Origin: Anolis sagrei
Taxonomy: Eukaryota > Chordata > Lepidosauria > Squamata > Anolidae
Direction: 5' to 3'
DNA: 64,000 nucleotides
Assembly (NCBI RefSeq): GCF_037176765.1
Contig: NC_090030.1
Location: 25,017,378-25,081,377 of the forward strand
Numbering within the stretch: the first letter of the stretch is position 1; each line of letters opens with the position of its first letter. Position numbers and translations under genes: made by a program. Below the pieces are notes generated by a model. That model was not told where the DNA came from. It was given only the letters and a program-made list of their open reading frames with translations, and ran no database searches. This document shows positions 1 to 12,600 of the stretch, piece after piece.

Positions 1-49
1 TTTATTAAAATACATTACTGTACCCTCGGTTTGCTTCTGATACGACAAA

Positions 50-84
<35 letters not shown>

Positions 85-177
85 ATGCCTTGGAATCTTA
101 TTGATGACCAGCCTTTCCAGAATAGGAAAACTCCAATAACAAGTCCCAGAAGCACTTTAGTAGAAATTAAGATTGCT
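1..177. repeat. (AAAT)n microsatellite and unassigned flank
   Basis: AAAT repeats at about 47-86. The rest shows nothing recognisable. Confidence 0.5.
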
Positions 178-427
178 GGCACACTGCACTTACCCAAAAA
201 TACTACATACCTCCTGTCATATCAGCACTTTTAATCTGTACCAATTACTCTGGCCCGGCCCAGTTTTATTGCGTCTTGGTGTACTGTTTTATTGCGTTGT
301 TGTTTTTAAAATTTGCTTTAATTGTTTTTGATTTGCTTTAAGTTATGTATTGTTATGTTGTGTTTGAGGCCTTGGCCTTTGTAAGCCTCATCGAGTCCTT
401 CGGGAGATGCTAGTGGGGTACAAATAA

Positions 428-468
<41 letters not shown>

Positions 469-472
469 GCCG
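178..472 (+). mobile_element. L2-like LINE 3' end with (AAT)n tail
   Basis: The 3' untranslated part ends in CCTTCGGGAGATGCTAG, GGGGTACAAATAAAG and an AAT-repeat tail. The same end occurs at 57700-58018, where it follows a reverse-transcriptase C-terminus. Confidence 0.75.
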
Positions 473-1341
473 TCCCCACATGGGGGTTCTGTGTGGGAGG
501 TTTGGCCCAATTCTATCGTTGGTGGGGTTCAGAATGCTCTTTGACTGTAGGTGAACTATAAATCCCAGCAACTACAACTCCCTAATGTCAAGATTCTATT
601 TCCCTCAAACTCCACCAGTATTCACTTTTGAGCATATTGAGTAGTTTTGTAGAGTTTGGTCCAGATCCATCATTGTTTGAGTCATCTTTGGATGTGGGTG
701 AACTACAACTGCAAAACCAAAGGACACTGCCCACCAAACCCTTCCAGTAGAATCATAGAATCATAGAATCATAGAATCAAAGAGTTGGAAGAGACCTCAT
801 GGGCCATCCAGTCCAACCCCCTGCCAAGAAGCAGGAATATTACATTCAAACCACCCCTGACAAATGGCCATCCAGCCTCTGCTTAAAAGCTTCCAAAGAA
901 GGAGCCTCCACCACACTCCGGGGCAGAGAGTTCCACTGCTGAACGGCTCTCACGGTCAGGAAGTTCTTCCTAATGTTCAGATGGAATCTCCTCTCTTGTA
1001 GTTTGAAGCCATTGTTCCGTGTTCTAGTCTCCAAGGAAGCAGAAAACAAGCTTGCTCCCTCCTCCCTGTGGCTTCCTCTCACATATTTTCTGTTGGGAGA
1101 ACTGTGTGTCAAGTTTGGTTCCATTCCATCGTTGGTGGGGTTCAGAATGCTCTTTGATTGCAGGTGAACTCTAAATCCCAGGAACTACAACTCCCAAATG
1201 ACAAAATCAATTTTTTTTTGAGTGAAGGACATACATTGGACTGTTAGATGTCTTGTGTCCAAATTTGGTGTCAATTCTTCCAGTGGCTTTTGAGTTCTGT
1301 TAATCCCACAAACGAACATCACATTTTTATTTATATAGATT
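473..1341 (-). mobile_element. Helitron, interrupted by CR1
   Basis: The right end reads ACATTTTTATTTATATAGAT, the complement of the Helitron 5' end TCTATATAAATAAAAATGT, followed inwards by TGTTCG-type sequence. The left end has AGCCGTCCCC, a damaged 3' end. A CR1 copy (749-1087) sits in the middle. Confidence 0.7.
749..1087 (-). mobile_element. CR1 LINE 3' fragment
   Basis: Complement encodes [13 protein letters not shown]...[33 protein letters not shown], the CR1 ORF2 C-terminus. It ends in the octamer tail (CATAGAAT)n at 749-775. Confidence 0.9.
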
Positions 1342-1487
1342 CAAGGAAATCTATTTATATGAAGCCATCCCAAAGCCAATTCCCACACCCATCAGAAACA
1401 GTGTGGGGTAGGCGAAAATCCCTTCAATGCAAACTTGGGAGGGGGAAAACTGGCACAGCCAGTTTATACTCACACTGTCCATAGGGC

Positions 1488-1598
1488 CATCTGTCAGGGG
1501 TGATTTGATGCAATATTCCTGCTTCTTGGCAGGGGGTTGGACTGGATGGCCCATGAGGTCTCTTCCAACTCTTTGATTCTATGATTCTATGATTCTAG
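1488..1598 (+). mobile_element. CR1 LINE 3' end
   Basis: The last 110 bp of CR1, ending in three ATTCTATG-type octamers. Confidence 0.85.
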
Positions 1599-1599
1599 G

Positions 1600-2517
1600 G
1601 CGAGAGGGTGGGTCACGAAGCAGCCTCCTCCAACTTGTTGCTCTGCACCCTCACATGCATGGGCCAGCAAACCAGCCGGCTCCTTCATGGGGTCATTCAA
1701 ACTGCCCCCCCCCCAACAGTAAGTTTTGTTTGGCTGCGGGTGGGGCTTGGGAGTGAGGGCAGAAAGGAGGCCAAAGCTGCTCAGTGCTCAACTCGAGGAA
1801 CAGAAGGCAGGGAGAGATGCAGTGCGTCCAAGCCGACTTTCCTTTCCAGTTCCACACTTTTTGACTCGGGATACACGTCGAAGGATACACGTCGAAGGAT
1901 GCGAGTTCCATTGCCTCGACTGGAGTGCAGTTAGGCACTTGATAAGTCCCTCAAGAAGAAAGGGAATGAAGGATTGACTACCATCTCCAGATCTGACCAA
2001 AGCCAAGGAGAAAGAGAGCGCAAAGAGAAAGAGAGAGAGCGCATAGTTGCGCCTCCAACGCGTCCTGGACTTTTCTTTGTTTCTGATCCTTAAAACGGGT
2101 TGGAAAAGCCGATTCCTTTTCCGGATTGGGGAGGATTGGGGAGGATTGGGTCCAACGAGACTCGGTGCAGAGGGAAGGCATCCCTTTCTGGATTGAATCT
2201 ACCAAAAAACGGTGCTGGGAAGTCTCCTTTCAAAGCTGGTTTCGGATCAGAAAGGCGCACTTGGAGATCCTTCCTCTATCCAAGAAGGGGGCTGACTAAA
2301 GGGTGAAGTTTGGAGGAAAAAAAACCACAATTCAGGGGAAAAGAAGCCCACGGGGGAGAGGCAAGAGACAGTGCCAAGAAGGGGTTGTTTTGGGAATAGA
2401 TTTGCTGAGAAAGGAAAGCGCAAAAAGTCGTGCGTAAAAGCGCAAAAAAGTCGTGCGTAAAAGCGCACAGCCAAGTCATTTCGCCTCCAAGGAAGCTCGC
2501 TTTTGAGCCTCGCAGGG
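1600..2517 (+). promoter_or_regulatory. Opsin upstream region and probable 5' UTR
   Basis: No recognisable transposon is seen between a CR1 tail (ends about 1598) and the opsin ATG, unlike almost every other stretch of this window, so this is the likely promoter and 5' UTR. It has short tandem repeats: ACACGTCGAAGGAT twice near 1870-1900, GGATTGGGGA units near 2125-2150, and a roughly 22-bp unit (AAAAGTCGTGCGTAAAAGCGC) about twice at 2420-2470. No TATA box is evident, and the transcription start cannot be read from the sequence. Confidence 0.5.
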
Positions 2518-2908
2518 ATGCGTTTGGAGCTGGGCATCCAACCCCACAAGCTCTCCAACCAGAGCCAGGACCCCGGGGCCAAAGAGGGCCACTTGGAGAC
2601 CCTGCTGGACTGCTCCCTCTTGGCTTGTGTGGCCGGCAGTTTGGGTCGTGTGGGGCACTTGGCGGTGGCGGTGTGCCTGGGCGGGATCCTGCTCCTGGGT
2701 GGCCTCAACAACCTGCTGGTGCTGCTGCTCTTCGCCAAGTTCCCGGCCATCCGGACCCCTCTCAACCTCCTCCTGCTCAACCTCAGCCTCAGCGACCTCC
2801 TGGCCTGCCTCTGCGGGACCTCCTTCGGATTCGCCTCCAGCCTCGAGGGCAGGTGGCTCTTTGGGCAAGCAGGCTGCCGCTGGTATGGCTTCGCCAATGC
2901 CCTCTTCG
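2518..2908 (+). CDS. Opsin exon 1 (N-terminus to TM3 start)
   Basis: Encodes residues 1-130 plus the first base of Gly131. The ATG at 2518 (context GCAGGGATGC) is the only in-frame ATG before the membrane region. NQS at residues 14-16 is a possible N-glycosylation site in the extracellular tail. The donor is GTAAGC at 2909. The exon is very GC-rich compared with the rest of the window, and it has long antisense open frames that are shadows of its composition. Confidence 0.92.
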
Positions 2909-3045
2909 GTAAGCCCTGGGCTTGGGGAATCTCACTGCTGGAGGAGACCCAAAGGGGCCCGGGGGTCCTTTAGGAGGCCCCAAGCTCTTGCTTTTCTGGT
3001 CAATTCAAACGAGAGAGGCTTCAAGCCTGATCTTGAGAGAGTCCC

Positions 3046-3088
<43 letters not shown>

Positions 3089-3767
3089 TAGCTGTCCCCT
3101 GCCAGGCGTTGCTGTGGCCCAGTTTGTTGATCTGGAAAATAAAGTAATGAGAAAGTGTTGGTTTCTAATATATGTAATTCCTTTCTGCTTGTGAGTAAAC
3201 AGTATTTCTTGTTGTTTCTTTGTCAGTGTTGATGTGGAGAGTGTCTGGTTTGCCTACTCTGGAATATGCAACATATCATAGTCCTTCTTCAGGGATCCCT
3301 TTCAAATCTATGATACTATGTGTGTGTGTGAATCATATCTATATCTATGACTGGATGGCTCTTTGTCAGGAGGGCTTTGATTATGTTTCCTTGCCCTAGT
3401 GAAGGGAGTTGGACTGGATGGCCTTGAGTATTTTCTGTTGGTCATGGGGGTTCTGTGTGGGACGTTTGGTCCTATTCTGTCGTTTGTGGAGTTCAGCACA
3501 CTCTTTGATTGTAGGTGAACTATAAATCCCAGTAACCAGAACTCCCAAATGTCAAGGTCTATTTCTCCCAAACGCCATCTATGGGCATTTGGGCATATGG
3601 AATATTCGTGCCAGGTTTGGTCCAGATCCATCATTGTTTGAATCTAGGTTCTTGTGGGTTTTTTCGGGCTATATGGCCATGTTCTAGAGGCATTTCTCCT
3701 GACGTTTCGCCTGCATCTATGGCAAGCATCCTCAGAGGTTGTGAGGTCTGTTGGAAGTAGGAAAAAT

Positions 3768-3798
<31 letters not shown>

Positions 3799-6700
3799 TT
3801 TCTTGCATTTGTTAGCCGCCGCTCTCAGCCCTAGGGCGACTCGCGGCGGCGTACAGTACAAAAGGACACTTTACAAAAGAATCAACAACAATTAACATCA
3901 CTAATACATACAACAACTTATACTAAAAATCCGCTCCGTCATGTTTAAGGAATCGTAGTCAATCTCGTCGTCGTAGTTCAGTCCGGTTGTCTTTACCCGT
4001 AGCATAGCACTTAATTGAAAGCCTGCTCGAAGAGCCAAGTCTTCAGGCCCTTACGAAAGGCCATGAGGGAGGGGGCCTGTCTGACATCAGCAGGGAGGGA
4101 GTTCCACAGCCGGGGGGCCACCACCGAGAAGGCCCTCTCTCTCGTCCCCGCCAGACGTGCCTGTGAGGCAGGCGGGATCGAGAGAAGGGCCTCCCCAGAT
4201 GATCTCAAGGTCCTCGTGGGCTCGTAGGCCGAGATGCGGTTCGCAAGGTATTTTGGGCCGGAACCGTTTAGGCTGCCGCGCGCTGGACTAACATGGCTGC
4301 CGCGCGCTGGACTAGCTGCAGCTTCCGGGCCGTCTTTAAGGGCAGCCCCACGTAGAGAGCGTTGCAGTAGTCAAGACGGGATGTGACCAGAGCATGTACC
4401 ACCGTGGCCAAGTCAGACTTCCCAAGGTACGGGCGCAGCTGGTGCACAAGCCGAAGCTGTGCAAATGCTCCCCTGGTCACCGCTGAAACCTGGGGGTCCA
4501 GGCTCAACGATGAGTCCAGGGTTACACCCAAGCTGCGAACCTGCGCCTTCAAGGGGAGTGCGACCCCGTCCAGCACAGGCTGTAACCCTATACCCTGCTC
4601 GGCCTTGCGACTGACCAGGAGTACCTCTGTCTTGTCTGGATTTAATTTCAGTTTGTTCGCCCTCATCCAGACCGTTACAGCGGCCAGGCACCGGTTCAGG
4701 ACTTCGACAGCCTCCTTAGTAGCAGGTGGGAAGGAGTGACAGAGCTGGACATCATCTGCGTACAGATGACACCGCACCCCGAAACTCCGGATGATCTCAC
4801 CCAGCGGCTTCATGTAGATAGGGTTTATATATCTGTGGAATGACCAGGGTGAGACAAAGGACACGACAACAGAGGGGGAGCAGGCAGGGACATCTAATTA
4901 CCTCTCAACAAAAGTTTGCTCCAGGCACAGTCAGCACATTTTATACTAATCATGGTGGTCAGTTGAAGCATTCACACCTAGCTCCAGCAGACAAGAGTTC
5001 TTTGTCCCACCCTGCTCATTCCATAGATATATAAACCCCACCCCAGCCATTCCACAGATATATAAACCCATTTTTCCTACTTCCAACAGACCTCACAACC
5101 TCTGAGGATGCTTGCCATAGATGCAGGCGAAACGTCAGGAGAAATGCCTCTAGAACATGGCTCTGTAGTCCGAAAAAACCCACAAGAACCTAGTGATTCC
5201 AGCCATGAAAGCCTTCGACAATACATTGTTTGAATCCACAGTGCTCTCTGGATGAAGGTGAACTACAACTCCCAAACTCAAGGTCAATGCCCACCAAACC
5301 CTTCCAATATTTTCTGTTGGTCAAGGGTGTTCTGTGTGCCAAGTTTGGTTCAATTCCATCATTGATGGAGTTCAGAATGCTCTTTGATTGTAGGTGAACT
5401 ATAAATCCCAGCAACTACAACTCTCAAATGACAAAATCATAATTTTTTGAGTGATGGTCACTCCTTGTGTTCTGAGATGTTTTGTTGCCAAATTGGGTGT
5501 GATTTCGTTCATTGGTTCTTTTGTTTTTAAGGAAATCATTATGCACAGAGCATTTATATATATATAGATAATAATAATAAAAAAACTTTATTTGTACCCT
5601 GCTACCATCTCCCCAAGGGACTCGGAGCAGCTTACATGAGGCCGAGCCCACAATCCAACAATAAAAACAATAGCAACAGTAATACAAACAATAAATAAAA
5701 CTCATAAACAGAAAATAAGCAGTGGGTTGTAGGTTTTTTCGGGCTATATGGCCATGTTCTGGAGGCATTTCTCCCTACATTTCCCCTGCATCTATGGCAA
5801 GCATCCTCAGAGGTAGTGAGGTCTGTTGGAACTAGGAAAATGGGTTTATATATCTGTGGAATGACCAGGGTGGGACAAAGCACTCTTGTCTGCTGGAGCT
5901 AGGTGTGAATGTTTCAACTGACCCCCTTGATTAGTATTTGATTGCCTGGCAGTGCCTGGAGCAATCTTTTGTTGAGAGGTGATTAGATGTCCTTGTTTGT
6001 TTCCTCTCTGTTGTTGTGCTGTTTTAATTTTATAGTTTTTTTTAATACTGGTAGCCAGATTTTGTTCGTTTTCATGGTCTCTTCCTTTCTGTTGAAATTG
6101 TCCACATGTTTGTGGATTTCAATGGCTTCTCTGTGTAGTCTGACATGGTGGTTGTTGGAGTGATCCAGCCAGGCATGTAGCTGGGGACGGGGGGGGGGGG
6201 GGGGGGACGGGGGAGACGGGGGGGCTGGGGGGCTTCAGCACCCCCCCCCATAATTCTCATGGTGGTCCGCGAGAAGGCCTTACTGGTACATTATTTAAAC
6301 TGTTATGTTTATTCATATCATGATCTGATCACCATGCTCAATATATCCCATATGCATGGGGTATTGGGGTAATGATACAAAAGATTTGTTAGGATAGACC
6401 CTCTTTCACTCAGACTCAGCCCCCCCCGAACCAAACTCAGCCCCTCCCCCCCCCCCGAATCAAAATCCTGGCTACGGGCCTGGTTCCAGCATTTCTGTGT
6501 ACTTGAATAATATGCTGTGTCCACACCTAGCTCCAGCAGACAAGAGTCTTTTGTCCCACCCTGGTCATTCCACAGATATATAAGCCCTTTTTCCTAGTTC
6601 CAACAGACCTTACTACCTCTGAGGATGCTTGCCATAGATGCAGGCGAAACGTCAGGATAAATGCCTCTAGAACATGGCCGTATAGCCCAAAAAAACCTAC

Positions 6701-8092
6701 AAGAACCCAGTGATTCCACCCATGAAAGCCTTCGACAATACTGAAAATAACCAGTAAACATCAACAATAACACAACGACGTTTAAAAAACCCATGACTGG
6801 GCCAAATGCAATAGTTAAAATTTTAAAAATAATGCTGAGCATGACCAGGTGAAATACATAACTAGGACAGAATTTTTGGAGAAGAATGGGGCGTGCAGAC
6901 AATCCTAGATCACTAATAAAGTGTGTTTAGGGACATATTGCTGGGAGTTTCCTTATTCTGGGAAGGCACACTGGAACAACCACGTTTTCAGGCTCCTCCT
7001 AAAGACTGCCAGAGTTGGGGCATGCCAGATGTCCTTGGGGAGTGAGTTCCAGAGTCAGGGGGCCACCACCGAGAAGGCCCTCTCCCTCGTCCCCACCAAT
7101 TGCTCCTGCGATGGAGGTGGGAGCGCGAGCAGGGCCTCTCCAGATGGCTTGGGGAATCGCACTGCTGGAGGAGACCCGGAAGGGCCTGGGAAAGAAAGAA
7201 GGGGCCCGGGGGTCATTTAGGAGACCCCAAGCACTTGCTTTTCTGGTCAATTCAAATGAGAGAGGCTTCAAGCCTGATCTTGGGAGGGTCCCTACTAACC
7301 AGGGCTGCAGTCCAAAAGGCCCTCATCATTTTAAAAAAATTGGTACTCAAATAATAATAATAATCATCATCATCATCTTTATTTGTACCCCACTACCATC
7401 TCCCCAAGGGACTCGGTGCGGCTTACATGAGGTCAAGCCCAACGACACATCAATAAACAAAACTTCAATAAACAAAACATCAATAAAACAATCAATACGA
7501 TACAAATAATATAAATCACATAAACAAAAAAATAGGCAATAAACAATCAACAGTAACATACAAGCATTTAAAACCAATGGCCGGGCCAAATGTAATAGAT
7601 TAAAATTAAAAAAAATAATGCTGACGTGAACAAGGTAGGATATAACTGGGGTAGGATTTTGAGAGAGAAATGAGGGAACGCAGTCAGTCTTAAATCAGTG
7701 GTAAAGTGCATTTTGGGGGCATATTTCTGAGAGTTTTCCTTATTCTGGGAAGGCACACTGGAACAACCACATTTTCAGACTCCTCCTAAAGACTGCTAGA
7801 GTTGGGGCATGTCTGATGTCCCTGGGAAGTGAGTTCCAAAGTTGGGGGGGCCACCACCAAGAAGGCCTTCTCCCTCGTCCCCACCAATCGCACCTGTGAA
7901 GGAAATGGGAGCACAAGAAGGGTATCCAGATGATTGAAGAGATTGTGTGGGTTCGTACACAGAAATGCAGTCACGCAGATAGGCGGGTGCCAAACTGTTT
8001 AGGGCTTTGTAGTAAGAACCTGCACCTTGAATTGGAACCGGAAAATGAACGGCAGCCAGTGGAGCCAATGCAATTCTATCTATCTATCTATC

Positions 8093-8141
<49 letters not shown>

Positions 8142-9485
8142 CACCCCGCAGGGGACTCAGGGCGGATTACAATGTACACATACATGGCAAACATTCAATG
8201 CCATAGACACACAGCACATATAGACAGACAGTCAGAGGCTATTTAACCTTCCAATTTTCTAGCCACTAGGGGAGCTGTCGCTTCACCATCCATCTGCGAC
8301 ACTGATGAAGTACTTTCCGCATTCCTCACATGCTTTTGCTGGAGATTTTTTTATGGCCTCATAAATTTGTTAAATTAGCTTCCCCACACATAGGTGGTAC
8401 CTAAATTTCCTACTTGACAGATGCAACTGTCTTTTGGGTTACAACAAGCTACACAATTGGTTGGAAGCTCACTCCGACCCGGGCTGGCTTCGAACTCATG
8501 ACCTTATGTTCAGAAGTTAAGTTAGAGAAGGAAGGAAGGAAGGTGAGAAGGGAAAAAAGGGAAAGAAGGAAGGAAAGAGGGAGTGAAGGAAGGGGTGAAG
8601 ATGTAGAGAAAGAGGGAGGGAAGGAAACAAGGAAAGAAGGAAGGAAAGAGAGACGGCAGAAAAGAAAGAAAAAGGGGGAAGGAAGGAAAGAGATAGAGAA
8701 GGAAGGAAGAAGAGGAGGAAAGATGGGAAGGAAGGAAGGAAGGAAGGAAGGAAGGAAGGAAGGAAGGAAAGAGAGAGTGAAGGAAAGAAGGAAGGAGGGA
8801 AAGAAGGTGTGAAAGAGGGAAGGTTGGCCACAGCAACGCCTGGCGGATACAGCTTGTGTGTGTGTGTGTGTGTGTGTGTATGTATACATATACATATACA
8901 TACACACAGAAAACTATGTGTAAGCACACACAAATATACACATATATATACACATGCACACATACATATACACATATATTTACATATACACATGCACACA
9001 TACACATATGATGGAGCCCCCGGTGGCGCAGTGGGTTAAAGCACTGAGCTGCTGAGTTTGTTGATAGAAAGGTCGCAGGTTTGATTCCGGGGAGCGGCGT
9101 GAGCTTCCGCTGTCAGCCCTAGCTTCTGCCAACCTAGCAGTTCAAAAACATGCAAATGTGAGTAGATCAATAGGTACCGCTCCGGCGGGAAGGTAACGGC
9201 GCTCCATGCAGTCATGCCGGCCACATGACCTTGGAGGTGTCTACGGACAATGCTGGCTCTTCGGCTTAGAAATGGAGATGAGCACCACACCCCAGAGTCA
9301 GACATGACTTGACTTAATGTCAGGGGACTACCTTTACCTTTACCTTACATACACATATATAAATACACACATATATATACACAACCAAACACATATACTC
9401 AATATACACATACACATATAAACACAGAAATAGACAAATATATACACACACATATGCACACACACATATACATCTATCTATCTAG

Positions 9486-9518
<33 letters not shown>

Positions 9519-9649
9519 ATCTATCTATCTATATACAAACACACATATATACACATATACACAAATATATACACACACATAAACATATATATATACACAC
9601 ATAAACATATACACAGACTGGGCCACAGCAATGTGTGGCAGGGGACGGC

Positions 9650-9697
<48 letters not shown>

Positions 9698-12600
9698 ACT
9701 TTATTTATATTCCGTTCTATCTCCCCGAGGAGACTCAGAGCAGATTACAACATAAACAGAAAGGTAAATATTCAATGCCTGTAATATAGTGAGATAAAAA
9801 TAACACATAAATACACAGAACAAAGGTAAAAGCTTCCCGTTTCATCTCCGGCTTTCTGGAGGCGGTGCTGAACTCTTGCCATGGGGAGATGCTCTTGTTC
9901 CATTTCCAAGCCAAGGAGCCTGTTGTCCATAGACACTTCTGGGTCATGTTTTGCTGGCCTGGCTGCCATTCTATACTTTCCCATGGTACATATTGATCTA
10001 CTCACATTTGCATGTTTTTGAACTGAATAAAACAACCAAGTTCAGACTAAAACTCGGAGCGAATTCTCCGAGACAGGAACTGCTTCCTGCTGCTCCCCCA
10101 AAGTGACCCTGTCACCTCTGACCCGCTCTCTCTCTCTTTCCAAGGCATTGTTTCCATGCTTTCCCTTTCCATCCTCTCCTACGGACGTTACATGATGGTC
10201 CTGAGGAAGCCCTCCAAGAGCATGACCGCTAGCTACTCCAGATCCTTCCTCTGCATCGGGGGCATCTGGCTCTACTCCTTGTTCTGGACTCTGCCCCCGC
10301 TTTTCGGCTGGAGCAACTTGACCCACCAAGAATCCGGGGAGAGCTGCTCCACTACTTGGTCCCTCAAGACGGCCCTCAACTTTTCCTACGTCATTTGCTT
10401 CTTCGTCTTCTGCCTCATCTTGCCGCTGGTGGCCATGACCTATTGCTATGGCCGGATCCTGCAAATCATCCGAAAGGTAAGTGAAAGGCCTGTCAGTGGA
10501 ATGGTGGCAAACCTCTTGGAGCATGTGAAAATCAGCTGGTAAGCATGTTAACTGAAAAATGCAAATCACGAAGCTGATTGGTTGGGCCGTGCCTGAGAAG
10601 CTAGCTGAGTCTGGGAGTTTTGGCAACAGTTACATGTCTAGGTTTTCTGTACAGGGAGCTTACCAAGACAGTTAGCATTTCTCCTTCTGGGCTGCTGGGA
10701 GAAAGAGTCTTCACATGGACAGGTAAGGACCATTTGAATCTCTCTCAAAGGACATTGTGTGAGTCAATGCAACTGTTCACATGTGGTTTCGGAGTCGGGC
10801 CGCCAGACAAAGGATTTCGCTTGGCAAACTTTTGATCACTTCACACTGGGGGCAAAAGACCCTCGAAAAGTCTTTTTCCTCTGAAACTGTTTCTTGCATT
10901 CAAAACTCTACACAGCGGACATCCACCCCAGCCTCTTCATTGTGTCATATCTGATGGCGACAGGAAAAACCGGATTAAGTAATCATTATTTATCACCAAC
11001 CCATCAAAGGACAATAGACTTGGCTTCTTTCACAGGCCAGTTTTCAGACTCAAGAGCTCCAAGGCATGAAAATCCCATAATCCACTCATGAAAGCATTGT
11101 TTCTTCTTCATCCTGCCTCCTCTCCTCCTGATTCACGAGAGCGCCGAGGCGGTGGGAGCTTCATAATAGGCTCCTGCACAGCGGAGGAGCTCTGTGATTG
11201 GCTCTGGTGTGGGGAGGGCGGCTGTGCCTTCTCCCAGCTGTTATCGCGTCAACGAATCACCTTTGAGCCGGGAGGAGGGTGGGGAGCGGGAATTTTGAAA
11301 CTTCTAAGCCTGTATTTCCTATAAAAATGCCTCTGATCTCTGTAACCACATGCTCTGTAGGTGAATGATTGCTACATTGCATCCTTTTCAGCTGAATCGC
11401 TAATAAAAACACCTTGGTGCCGCTTCTTCAACTTTGGTGAGATTCCTTTTGGATTTTTAAGGAAATAAAATTGCTGAAAATCAGGCTTCTCCTAGCTCGC
11501 CAAAGTAGTGATCCTTCTTTGGTGGGGTCCCAGGGTCTCTCCTCCTGGGGCAGACTCTCCTAAAGTTCCTATCGACTTAACTGCATACATGTTGCTCTGC
11601 ATAACAAAGAGTACACATTTTGTTCTTTACTGATCATCTGCAAAACGGTGGCGCAGTGGGTTAAACTGCTTTGCTGGCAGGACTGAAGACCGATAGGTCG
11701 CAGGTTCAAATCCAGGGAGAGGCGGATGAGCTCCCTCTGTCAGCTCCAGCTCCTCATGCAAGGACATGAGAGAAGCCTCCCACAAGAATGATAAAATCAT
11801 CAAATCATCTGGGCGTCCCCTGGGCAACGTCCTTGTAGACAGCCAATTCTCTCACAAAAGAAGCGACTTGCAGTTTCTCAAGTCGCTCCTGACACAACAA
11901 CAAAAAAATCTGCAAAACTAGCAAAACAGTGTGTGAATTGGTAAAGACATGAACTATGCATGATCTTCATTCCACCACAAAACCCACTCCAGAATTTAAT
12001 CCAGACTTCCAAGTGTGGAAGCAATTGCCATACTGTGTATCAGAGGCCTCCTTACATGGACACTTGATTCAAAACATGGGGTACATCCACACTGTATCAT
12101 TAAAATGCAATTTAACATTGCTTTCACTCTTGTGGCTCAGTGCTACATAAGAGTTGGACTCCTTAGTGGATGATCTACAAAGGGAACTGGACAGGAGGAA
12201 TGTTTCCCTGTTGGTTCTCTTGGACTTCTCAGTGGCCTTTGATACCATAGACCACAGTATCCTTGTGAGACGCCTCATGGGAATGGGACTTGGAGGTACT
12301 GTTTTATTGTGGTTCCGGTCCTTTCTGGAGGGCTGCTCTCAGAAGGTGTTGCTAAGGGAATCCTTCTTGGCCCCACAGCCTTTGTCCTGTGGGGTCCTGC
12401 AGGATTCATTTTTGTCCCCCATGTTAACATTGATATCAGTGTATTGTCGAAGGCTTTCATGGTCGGAATCACTGGGTTGTTGTAGGTTTTTTTTTTAGGC
12501 TATATGGTCATGTTCTAGCGTCATTCTCTCCTGATGTTTCGCCTGCATCTATGGCAAGCATCCTCAGAGGTAGTGAGATCTGTTGGGACTAGGAAAAGGG

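Larger units (their letters stand above)
3645..5223. mobile_element. Penelope-like element, head-to-head inverted dimer
   Basis: The minus-oriented arm starts at 3645 and the plus-oriented arm runs from about 4863 to 5223. The outer ends are complementary (GTGGGTTTTTTCGGGCTAT against ATAGCCCGAAAAAACCCAC type). The flanking 13-bp duplication is CATTGTTTGAATC at 3632-3644 and 5224-5236. A LINE (3765-4830) interrupts the minus arm. Confidence 0.85.
3089..5570 (-). mobile_element. Helitron, interrupted by a PLE
   Basis: Left end CTAGCTGTCCCCTGCCAGGC is the complement of a Helitron 3' end (hairpin then CTAG). Right end ATATATATAGAT is the 5' end. The PLE at 3645-5223 splits it, with target duplication CATTGTTTGAATC on both sides. 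Confidence 0.8.

Noticed and set aside
2247-2897. 216-residue antisense frame opposite opsin exon 1
   Set aside because: GC-rich shadow of the opsin coding strand; Arg/Pro/Leu-rich with no domain.
8449-9007. Overlapping open frames of 130-160 residues on both strands
   Set aside because: They come from GGAA/CCTT and CA/TG simple repeats.
9013-9110. tRNA-like heads with A and B boxes (also at 11645, 22178, 39980, 54590)
   Set aside because: They are heads of tRNA-derived SINEs; the cloverleaf is degraded and the SINE body and tail follow.
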